Assembly: GCF_000522985.1 (NCBI RefSeq)
Contig: NZ_CP007128.1
Location: 1,100,220 to 1,164,219, forward strand
Origin: Gemmatirosa kalamazoonensis
GTDB lineage: Bacteria > Gemmatimonadota > Gemmatimonadetes > Gemmatimonadales > Gemmatimonadaceae
DNA length: 64,000 nucleotides
Direction: 5' to 3'
Shown piece after piece: positions 53,405 through 60,812 of the stretch. The notes below the pieces were generated by a model. That model saw only the letters and a list, made by a program, of their open reading frames with translations. It had not been told where the DNA came from and did not search any database. Position numbers and translations under genes: made by a program. Each line of letters begins with the position of its first letter. The first letter of the stretch is position 1.

Positions 53405-53830
53405 GCGGTTGCACGGCGGGACGATCGACGGCGGGACGCTGAACGGCGGGACGCTGAACAGCGGGACGCTGAACGGCGGGACGCTGAACGGCGGGACGCT
53501 GAACGGCGGGATGGATACGGCGGGACGATCGACCGCGGGACGGTCGACGGCGGGCGCGGTACCTAGGTCCCAGGGGGGCTCCCCCCCCTTCGCCCAAGGT
53601 GCTATGCGCGCAACGCGCGGCGGTACCAATCGAACGCGGACCGGATCCCACCATCGCAGCGCCGTCTCACGGCTCCGGCCCAGAGAAGCCCTTCGTGTTC
53701 GGTAACCGATCGACGGATTCGCGAATCGTTCGATCCGCGACCCAAACTCTGGGACGGTCGCCCCTCGAGGAGCCAGCCGCCCGCGCGCCGAAGACCCGCC
53801 CCGCCGTAGACGTCCCGCAGTACCTTCCGC
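53405..53830. repeat. Composite dispersed repeat, copy 5
   Basis: Nine or more 15-base units (GCGGGACGCTGAACG and variants) fill 53405-53550. The palindromic core lies between GGTACC at 53559-53564 and 53622-53627, with G6-CT-C8 at 53573-53588. The conserved module (53628-53810) includes ACCGGATCCC, GATCCGCGACCC and CCCGCGCGCCGAAGACC. Short inverted units (CGTCCCGCAG) lie at 53808-53820, just before the mutarotase start. Confidence 0.88.
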
Positions 53831-53832
53831 GC

Positions 53833-54648
53833 ATGCCCAGCCCCTTCACCCCGCTCCCCCTCGAGCGCGCCGGCGCCCGCGCCGCCGTCCTCCCATACGG
53901 CGCCCACGTCACCGCGTGGTCCACGGCCGACGGCGAGCAGCTCTACCTGAGCCCGCGTACCGCGTACGAGGAGGGAAGCGCGATCCGCGGCGGCGTGCCC
54001 GTGGTCTTCCCGCAGTTCTCCGATCGCGGCCCGCTGCCGAAGCACGGCTTCGCGCGCACCCGCGCGTGGGACGTCCTCGCGCACGCGGCGGACGCCGTGA
54101 CGCTCGCCCTGCGCGACGACGCTGCGACGCGGGCGCTGTGGCCGCACCCGTTCCGGGCCGAGCTGCGCGTGGTGCTCTCGGACGACACGCTCGCCGTCAC
54201 GCTCGCCGTCGAGAACCCCGGCGCCGACGCGATCGCGTTCACCGCGGCGCTCCACACGTACCTCCGTGTCGCCGACGTCGCCGACGTCGCGGTGGAGGGG
54301 CTCCGCGGCGTGCGCTACCAGGACAACACCGCGCGCGGCGCGGAGCGGCTGGACGACGCGGACGCGGTGCGGTTCGACGGCGAGGTGGACCGCGTCTACC
54401 TCGACGTGCCTAACGAGGTGACGGTGCGCGAGCCGGGGCGTGCGCGCGTCGTGCGGGCCGAGGGGTTCCGCGACGTCGTCGTGTGGAACCCCGGCGCCGA
54501 GCGGGCGCGCGGGATCGCCGACCTCGAGCCCGACGGGTGGCGCCGTTTCGTGTGCGTCGAGGCGGGCGCCGTCGTGCAGCCCGTGACGCTCGACGCCGGC
54601 GCGCGCTGGACCGGCACGCAGCGCATTGCCGTCGCGCCGGCGCGCTGA
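53833..54648 (+). CDS. D-hexose-6-phosphate mutarotase-like protein
   Basis: 271 residues from ATG 53833. The galactose-mutarotase-fold landmarks AIRGGVPVVFPQFSDRGPLP and KHGFARTRAW, ALHTYLRVADV with its catalytic His, and a C-terminal VCVEAGAV with catalytic Glu are present. Proteins like this interconvert anomers of glucose-6-phosphate and related sugars. The following gene starts 13 bases downstream. Confidence 0.92.
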   Translation: MPSPFTPLPLERAGARAAVLPYGAHVTAWSTADGEQLYLSPRTAYEEGSAIRGGVPVVFPQFSDRGPLPKHGFARTRAWDVLAHAADAVTLALRDDAATRALWPHPFRAELRVVLSDDTLAVTLAVENPGADAIAFTAALHTYLRVADVADVAVEGLRGVRYQDNTARGAERLDDADAVRFDGEVDRVYLDVPNEVTVREPGRARVVRAEGFRDVVVWNPGAERARGIADLEPDGWRRFVCVEAGAVVQPVTLDAGARWTGTQRIAVAPAR

Positions 54649-54661
54649 CAGGTTCCCGCCC

Positions 54662-55426
54662 ATGCCATTCCGCCCCTACATCCTCGCCGAAGCGCCGTGG
54701 AAGTTCGTCTCCGGCGCCGCGTACGACGTCGCCGTGCTGCCGTGGGGCGCCACGGAGGCGCACAACTTCCACCTCCCGTACGGCACCGACGTCATCGAGT
54801 CCGATTACATCGCCGCCGAGTCGGCGCGCGTCGCGTGGGAGCGTGGCGCGAAGGTCGTCGTGCTCCCGACCGTGCCGTTCGGCGTCAACACGACGCAGCT
54901 CGACATCCCGTTCTGCATCAACATGAACCCGTCGACGCAGGCCGCGCTGCTGCGCGACGTCGTGTCGGCGCTCGAGGGACAGGGCGTGCGGCGGCTCGTG
55001 CTGCTGAACAGCCACGGGGGCAACGACTTCAAGCAGATCATCCGCGAGCTGCAGCCGACGACGCGCGTCATGCTCGTGCAGATCAACTGGTGGACGGTGC
55101 TCGACCAGAAGCAGTACTTCGAGGACCTCGGCGACCACGCGGGCGAGCTCGAGACGAGCGTCATGCAGCACCTCGTCCCGGACCTCGTGCTTCCGTTAGG
55201 CGACGCGGGATCGGGGCGCGAGCGCAAGCCGAAGATCGCCGGGCTGCGCGAGCGGTGGGCGTGGACGCCGCGTCGGTGGACGCAGGTGACCGCGGACACC
55301 GGCATCGGCGACCCGAAGGCGGCGACGCCGGAGAAGGGCGCGCGCTTCTTCCGCGACGTCACCGAGCGGATCGGCGGCTTCCTCGTCGACCTCGCAGCGG
55401 CGAACCCGGACGACCTCTACGAGTGA
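54662..55426 (+). CDS. Creatininase/FapB-like amidohydrolase
   Basis: 254 residues from ATG 54662. The family's metal-binding segments are GATEAHNFHLPYGTDVIESD, LNSHGGNDFKQI and DHAGELETS. Creatininase-family enzymes cleave cyclic or linear amides, including formamides in riboflavin and F420-type pathways; the substrate here is open. It converges with the SARP-TPR regulator gene with an overlap of about ten bases. Confidence 0.9.
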   Translation: MPFRPYILAEAPWKFVSGAAYDVAVLPWGATEAHNFHLPYGTDVIESDYIAAESARVAWERGAKVVVLPTVPFGVNTTQLDIPFCINMNPSTQAALLRDVVSALEGQGVRRLVLLNSHGGNDFKQIIRELQPTTRVMLVQINWWTVLDQKQYFEDLGDHAGELETSVMQHLVPDLVLPLGDAGSGRERKPKIAGLRERWAWTPRRWTQVTADTGIGDPKAATPEKGARFFRDVTERIGGFLVDLAAANPDDLYE

Positions 55427-58400
55427 CCGGGGCGGGCGCGGCCTAACGCCGCATCCACGCGCGCACGATACACGCGCGCCGAATCGGCCTCGCCCGCGGC
55501 GGCGTACGCGCGGGCGAGCGCGTCCTGCAGCTCGGTGCGCGTGACGTAGAGGTTGGAGCCCTCCATGCCGCCGCGCAGCGCGGCGCGGAGCACCGGCACG
55601 GCGTCGCGCGCGCGGTGCTCGGCCACCAGCACGCGCGCCAGCTCGAGGTTCACGCGCGTGAACCCGTTGTTCGGCGAGTGGATCGCGGCGCGCAGCGCTC
55701 CCTCGGCGGCGGTGTAGTCGTGCCGCGCCGCGTAGGACAGCCCGCGCACGTACGACGCGAGCCGGCGGTCGCGGCCGAACGCGCTCGCGCGGCCCGCGGC
55801 CGCCACGCGGTCGGCGAGGCCGCCGAACGGCGTGGTGTCGCCGGCCGCGGCGTACGCGGTCGCCGCGAGCGCGAGCCCCCACGCGCGGCGCCGCGCGATC
55901 ACGCCCGGGAGGGCGAGCGGCGGATCGGCCGGGAACCCGAGGGGCGCTGCGGCGACCGCCTCGAACGCCGACGCCGCGTCGCGCGCGCGTCCCAGCTGGA
56001 GCAGGATCGCCGCGCGCAGCAGGCGCGCCGGCGACGCGCCGTCGACCGCGTGACCGCCCGAGCGCCGCGCCGAGTCGTCGAGGGCGACGACGCGATCGGC
56101 GGCGCCTAACGCGGCCGCGGCGCGTCCCTGGTGCCGCAGGCTGATCGCGAGCCACCAGAGCGCCTCGACGCGCGCGGCGAGCTCGCCGTCCGCAGCGCGG
56201 TCGGTGAGCAGGCGATCGGCCGTCGCGAAGTCGCCGGTGCGGATGGCGAGCCGCGCGCGGTACGTCGCGTCGGCGAGGTCGCGCCCCGCACGACGCGACG
56301 CCTCGCGCCGCGCCGCGAGCGCGTCGGCGATCCGGTCCTCGAGCTCGTACACGTCCGACAGCGTGCGCCACGCCTCCGCGTTCGCCGGCTGGCGCCGCGT
56401 CCAGTCGCGCGCCTCGCGCTCGGCGAGGTCGAGCGAATCGCCCTCGACGTACGCGCCGACGAGCGTGCCGAGCGCGGCGCAGGCGCGGCACGGCAGCCGC
56501 TGCCGCGCGGTGTCGTTAGGCGCCGCGTCGAGCGTCGACGCGTCGCGGGCCATGACGTTGCGCAGGTGTGGGATGGCGCGCCCGCGATCCCCCGCCCACA
56601 CGAGCGCCTGCCCGAGCCACAGCTCGCCGTCGGGCTCGAGCGGGTAGCGCGTGGCGAGCGACTCGGCGGTCGCCACCGCGCGCGGGTCGTTCGTCGCGGC
56701 GGCCCACGTCGTCGCCGCGAACAGCCGCTCGCGCTCGGGACCGCGGCGCGACAGTCGGAGCGCCTGCGCCATGAGCGGCAGCGCCACCGCGTCGCCGACG
56801 AGCCCCTGCGCCGTCACGCCCGCGTAGTACGCCGCCATCGCGAACGTGGAGTCGTCGGCGAGCGCGGCGCGGAACAGCCGCAGCGCCGCCGGGGTGTCGC
56901 CCTGGTTCAGCGCGCGGAGCCCCTCGTCGTAGAAGCGCCGCGCGACGAGCGACGTACTCGTCACCTCGGCGAGCGGCCGCTGCGGCGCGGTCTGTCCGAC
57001 GAGCGCCGCCACCCATCCCGTCGTCGAGTCGGCGAGCGCGAAGACGTCCGCCGCCGCCAGCACCCGCGCGCCGCGGATGATGCCGCCCGCGGGGTCGACG
57101 AGCCGGACGTCGAGACGTAGAGGGTGGCCCGACCCGCCGGAGAGGATCCCCTCGACGACGTCGGTCGCGCCGGCGCGCCGCGCGACGTCGGAGACGCGCA
57201 CCGTGTCGCCGCGGGCGTCGCGCGCCGTCAGCTCGTCGACGCGCTCGGCGCTCACCACCCCGATCCCCTGCAGCCGCGCGAGATCGGTCGACAGCAGCTC
57301 GCGCACGAGGCGCGGCGACAGCGACGTGTCGCGCGCCTGGATGCGAAGGGTGCCGACCGCGAGCACCGCGGGCGTGCGGGCGTGCGCGCGCGTCACGAGC
57401 GCCGCGCCGGCCGCGACGAGGGCGCCGACGGCCACGAGCGCCGTCGCGGCGACGGCCGCGGCGCGCCGCGACCGGCTCCGGTACCTAGGTCCTGGGGGGG
57501 CTCCCCCCCCTTCGCCCAGGATCACGTCGCCGGACGTCACCGGCGGTACCGAGCCGACGCGCGCCGGCTCCTCCGAACGCACCGCGGTCGCGCCCCCGAC
57601 CGCGACCTCGCGTCGCACCCGGTCGGCCAGCGCCTGCGTCTCCGCCGATGGCTCCGCCTCCAGCTCCGCCGCCATCCGCGCCGCGAACGACTCGTACGCC
57701 CGGAGCGCGCCCGCGCGGTCGCCCGTCGCGTGGAGCAGCATCATGAGCCGACGGAACGCGCGCTCGTCGAGCGGCGCCAGTCGCACGGTGTCGCGCGCCG
57801 AGTGCAGCGCCAGCGGCAGGTTGCCGACGCGCTCCGCGTCGTCGGTGAGCGCGTGGGCGCAGCCGAGCGCCATGCCGTGCAGCCGCGCGCGCTCACCGTC
57901 CACCCACCGCTCGAGCTCCGGGGCGACGCCCGCGACGTGGAAGCCGTCGAGCAGCGCACCGCCGTAGAGGCCGAGCGCGTCCTCGTACCGCCGCTCGGAC
58001 ACCGCGCGCTCGAACTCCGCCGCGTCGCACCACACCTGCCCCGCGCCCACGCCGATCGCGTCGTTGCCGCGCCGCGCGATCACGTCGGACCCCAGCGCCT
58101 GCCGGATCCCGTGCACCGCCTGGCGCAGCGAGTGGCGCGCCGCGTCGTCCGCCGACTCCGGCCAGAACAGCGCGAGCAGCGAGTCGCGGCGCGTCAGCCG
58201 GTCGGGCCCCTTGAGGACGAGATACGCGAACAGGGCGAGCCGCTTCGGCTGCACGAGCAGCACGCGCGCCTCGTCGCCGGCGGCGTCGCGCACGTCGATG
58301 GCGCCCAACAGGCGGCAGCGGACGACGAACGACGGCGGGCTCGGGCCCCGCGACGGCGCGCTCGAGGTGTCAACTCGCAAATGACGGCGGCGTGTCGGGC

Positions 58401-58452
58401 GGCGTGACGGGCGCGGACCACCATGGGGCCGCAGCACCGGACCAATACGCAC
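55417..58452 (-). CDS. SARP-like BTAD/TPR regulator with membrane anchor and periplasmic repeats
   Basis: 1,011 residues from the GTG at 58452, though the recognisable part begins near residue 43 (RCRLLGAIDVRDAAG), so the true start is uncertain. Residues about 45-125 are a winged-helix DNA-binding domain; 130-290 a BTAD helical domain (FHVAGVAPELERWVDGERAR). A palindromic element copy (residues about 303-330, LGEGGGAPPGPRYRSR) precedes one membrane helix (about 335-356). The rest contains FlgO/TolB-like and TPR units. It resembles regulators that combine BTAD and TPR domains, here probably sensing outside conditions and acting inside. Confidence 0.85.
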   Translation of the reverse strand: MRIGPVLRPHGGPRPSRRPTRRRHLRVDTSSAPSRGPSPPSFVVRCRLLGAIDVRDAAGDEARVLLVQPKRLALFAYLVLKGPDRLTRRDSLLALFWPESADDAARHSLRQAVHGIRQALGSDVIARRGNDAIGVGAGQVWCDAAEFERAVSERRYEDALGLYGGALLDGFHVAGVAPELERWVDGERARLHGMALGCAHALTDDAERVGNLPLALHSARDTVRLAPLDERAFRRLMMLLHATGDRAGALRAYESFAARMAAELEAEPSAETQALADRVRREVAVGGATAVRSEEPARVGSVPPVTSGDVILGEGGGAPPGPRYRSRSRRAAAVAATALVAVGALVAAGAALVTRAHARTPAVLAVGTLRIQARDTSLSPRLVRELLSTDLARLQGIGVVSAERVDELTARDARGDTVRVSDVARRAGATDVVEGILSGGSGHPLRLDVRLVDPAGGIIRGARVLAAADVFALADSTTGWVAALVGQTAPQRPLAEVTSTSLVARRFYDEGLRALNQGDTPAALRLFRAALADDSTFAMAAYYAGVTAQGLVGDAVALPLMAQALRLSRRGPERERLFAATTWAAATNDPRAVATAESLATRYPLEPDGELWLGQALVWAGDRGRAIPHLRNVMARDASTLDAAPNDTARQRLPCRACAALGTLVGAYVEGDSLDLAEREARDWTRRQPANAEAWRTLSDVYELEDRIADALAARREASRRAGRDLADATYRARLAIRTGDFATADRLLTDRAADGELAARVEALWWLAISLRHQGRAAAALGAADRVVALDDSARRSGGHAVDGASPARLLRAAILLQLGRARDAASAFEAVAAAPLGFPADPPLALPGVIARRRAWGLALAATAYAAAGDTTPFGGLADRVAAAGRASAFGRDRRLASYVRGLSYAARHDYTAAEGALRAAIHSPNNGFTRVNLELARVLVAEHRARDAVPVLRAALRGGMEGSNLYVTRTELQDALARAYAAAGEADSARVYRARVDAALGRARPGHS
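57480..57550. repeat. Palindromic mini-element copy 6, in frame inside a gene
   Basis: 71 bases between GGTACC at 57480-57485 and 57545-57550, with G7-CT-C8 in the centre (57494-57510). It is the same unit as at 32859 and 53559 and is read as a hydrophilic Gly/Pro-rich linker in the SARP-TPR gene. Confidence 0.85.
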
Positions 58453-58522
58453 CGCGGCGACGAGAACCGCCAGGGCGGCAGCCTGCCCTGCGGCCGCGGT
58501 CCATCACTCGGGGGAGACACGG

Positions 58523-59149
58523 ATGACGAAGAAGCAACTGCTGCTGGCCGTCGGCGCCCTGCTGCTCGGCGCCCTGCCGCCGAACGCGGCGAGCGCGCAG
58601 ACCATCGGGTTCGACGACCTGGTTCCCACCCAGTTCGCGGCGATACCGAACGGATATCACGGCTTCGACTGGCTGAACGTGTACGTGCTTGACACGACGA
58701 ACGACCCGTTCGGCGCGGTGGCGGCGGCGTCGATGCCGAACGTCGGCTTCCCCGGCAACGGTGCGCCGAGCGGCTTCGCCCTCGCGTCGCCGGGCACGTT
58801 CACCCTCGGCTCCATCGCCTTCATCGCGTGGGCGCCGTTCCCGGGCGTCCCACCCGCGGGGAGCACGACGGTCACCGGCTACAACGGCGCCGCGCAGCTC
58901 TTCCAGATGGACGTGCCGCTCGGCGCCAGCTACGCGACGACGGTGTTCAACTGGACCGGCATCGACCGCGTGACGTTCGACCAACACGGCGCGGGCTGGT
59001 ACGTGGCGGACGACGTCGTGATCGGACGGGTCGGCGGCCCGCCGCCCGGACCGGGCACCACCGCGCCGGAGCCGGCGAGCGTCGCGCTGTTAGGCACCGG
59101 GCTCGCCGCGCTCGGCGCGTGGGGCCGCCGGAGTCGGGTCCATGCGTAG
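58523..59149 (+). CDS. PEP-CTERM sorted secreted protein
   Basis: 208 residues. A signal peptide (MTKKQLLLAVGALLLGALPP, cut after NAASA) and a C-terminal APEPASVALLGTGLAALGAW plus RRSR tail give the PEP-CTERM sorting signal, so the protein is processed by exosortase and likely released or anchored outside. The mature part is beta-rich (YNGAAQLFQMDVPLG) and resembles a galactose-binding or lectin-like domain. Diverges from the SARP-TPR gene by about 70 bases. Confidence 0.88.
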   Translation: MTKKQLLLAVGALLLGALPPNAASAQTIGFDDLVPTQFAAIPNGYHGFDWLNVYVLDTTNDPFGAVAAASMPNVGFPGNGAPSGFALASPGTFTLGSIAFIAWAPFPGVPPAGSTTVTGYNGAAQLFQMDVPLGASYATTVFNWTGIDRVTFDQHGAGWYVADDVVIGRVGGPPPGPGTTAPEPASVALLGTGLAALGAWGRRSRVHA

Positions 59150-59873
59150 CCCGCGGCGGAGCCGGCTCGCGCTGCTGTGCGGCCTGGTCGTCGCCGCCCC
59201 TCCGGCGGCGGCGCAGATCGTCGGCGTCCCGACGCGGAGCGGGATCACCGGCACCACCATCGATTGGGCCACCCTCGGCCCGGATGGCACCGTGGTCCCG
59301 AGCGGCACGACGCTCGGCGTCGGCGGCGTGCAGGTCACGATGACGACGTCCGGCGGGGGACCGATGTCGCGCGAGGACCAGGCGCCGTGCGGGCAGGACA
59401 TGCTCGACTTCTTTCCGTGCGAGCACCTGCTGTCGACGAACCTCGTGCCGCTCACCGGGTTGGCGCCGCTGACGTTCACGTTCAGCCAGCCGATCGCCGC
59501 GTTCGGGCTGAACCTGTCGACGCACGGGCTGGGCGCGTTCGCCGCGTTCCTCGACGCGTACCGCGGCGGCACGTTCGTCGGCAGCACGTTCCTGTCGCCC
59601 CCGGGGTTCTCGCACGCGTCGAGCGACGGCAGCGCGCCGTTCATCGGCCTGCTCTCGCTCGGCGCGGCCACCGACTTCGACTCGCTCGTGCTGGACCAGA
59701 CGGGCGCGCCGCCGGCCGGCTGGTTCGCGGTGAACGGGCCCGTGTTCGCCGTGCGCGCGGCGCCGACCGCCGTGCCGGAGCCCGGGAGCCTAACGCTGTT
59801 AGGCATCGGGCTCGCGGCGCTCGCCGCGCGCGCCACCGCGGCCAGGCGTCCGGCTCCCGACGCGGCCGGGTAA
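59142..59873 (+). CDS. PEP-CTERM sorted secreted protein (second)
   Basis: 243 residues overlapping the preceding gene by eight bases. Signal peptide RLALLCGLVVAAPPAAAQ. C-terminal VPEPGSLTLLGIGLAALAAR with a basic tail. The mature domain (PLTFTFSQPIAAFGLNLSTH, then PGFSHASSDGSAPFIGLLSL) resembles the beta-sandwich of secreted exopolymer-associated proteins. A Cys pair (PCGQDMLDFFPC) may form a disulfide. Adjacent paralogue-like genes suggest joint export. Confidence 0.88.
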   Translation: MRSPRRSRLALLCGLVVAAPPAAAQIVGVPTRSGITGTTIDWATLGPDGTVVPSGTTLGVGGVQVTMTTSGGGPMSREDQAPCGQDMLDFFPCEHLLSTNLVPLTGLAPLTFTFSQPIAAFGLNLSTHGLGAFAAFLDAYRGGTFVGSTFLSPPGFSHASSDGSAPFIGLLSLGAATDFDSLVLDQTGAPPAGWFAVNGPVFAVRAAPTAVPEPGSLTLLGIGLAALAARATAARRPAPDAAG

Positions 59874-59924
59874 CTCGTGCACTTGGCTTCTCGCGCGCAG
59901 CGGAGCTGGGCGACGTCGCGCTGC

Positions 59925-60607
59925 TCACGGGTCCGGCGCGTTCGATCCGCCCGGCGCGCCGCGGGCCCGGGGCATGAGGTGGTCCAGTACCGCTGCGACG
60001 ACGGCGCGCACGTAGGGCTCGTCGATCGGTGTGCCGAGCCACAGGTACCGGTAGAACAGCGGCCCGGCGAGCAGCTCGAGCGCGAGCGTGACGTCGGCGT
60101 CGGCGCGCAGCGCGCCGCGGGCGATGCCTCGGCGCAGGACGGCGGCCATCGCGGCGCTCCAGGCCGCGGCCAGCCCCCGCGGACGGCTTCGGCGACGCGC
60201 GGGCTGCGCGCGATGGCCGCGACGAGCGCCGGGAGCAGCGACACCGTACCGGGGGCCGCGTACATCCCGCGCGTGACGGTCATGAGCGCGAGGACGTCCC
60301 CCTCGACGCTCCCTGTGTCGGGGAGCGGGATGGCGAGCACGAGCCGCTCGATCGCCTCGGCGGCGAGGAGCTCCTTCGTGGGCCACCGCCGGTAGATGGT
60401 GGTCTTGGCGACGCCGGCGCGTTCGGCGATCGCTTCGATGGCCAGCATGTCGTAGCCGGACTCCCGGATGAGCGCGACCGCGGCGGCGAGGATGGCCTCG
60501 TGGACCGTCGCGCTGCGGGGGCGGCCGCGCGGCCGGCCGTGTGGGCGGGCCGCTGGGCCCCGTACCTCTGGCGGCTCCTGGTCTTCGCGCCGGTGTCGGG
60601 GTGCCAT
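59925..60607 (-). CDS. TetR family transcriptional regulator with apparent frameshift
   Basis: Start ATG 60607 (minus). N-terminal HTH: AILAAAVALIRESGYDMLAI, then AGVAKTTIYRRWPTKELLAA. After ...ARSPRVAEAVRG the frame changes at a G5 run (60174-60178); the C-terminal ligand domain (GLAAAWSAAMAAVLRRGIAR and on to ALELLAGPLFYRYLWLG) is one base off. Inserting one G or removing two joins the halves into about 227 residues. It is divergent from the multicopper oxidase gene, a common arrangement for a repressor of an efflux or oxidative enzyme. Confidence 0.75.
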
Positions 60608-60681
60608 GGGGCGGAACTGAATGGGTCGCCGCGGCGGCGACAAGACGAGGTCGCCCAGCCGGACCGGCAGCGACGCGACGC

Positions 60682-60710
60682 TTGTTATTTTCGATACGAT
60701 AGCGTAGTGT
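60682..60710 (+). promoter_or_regulatory. Promoter of the multicopper oxidase with TetR-type operator
   Basis: TTGTTA (60682-60687) and TAGTGT (60705-60710) with a 17-base spacer in an AT-rich patch. TACG-ATAG-CGTA (60695-60706) is an inverted repeat within the spacer, a likely operator for the divergent TetR protein. Confidence 0.55.
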
Positions 60711-60812
60711 AATTTCCGCTGCACGGCCACGCCACGGTCCGACGACCTCGTCCCGCTGACGCCTAACGCCGCTGTCGGGCTGCCGGGATCCCGGCGGCGG
60801 CCAGGAGGTTCC

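Noticed and set aside
53405-53550. Possible CRISPR array or pentapeptide-repeat protein
   Set aside because: The 15-base units are contiguous without unique spacers, and the pentapeptide periodicity is a by-product of the unit length.
59790-59812. GCCTAAC and GTTAGGC three bases apart in the second PEP-CTERM gene, looking like a hairpin site
   Set aside because: It falls in frame in the conserved PEP-CTERM membrane segment (SLTLLGIG) and lacks the inner arms of attC.
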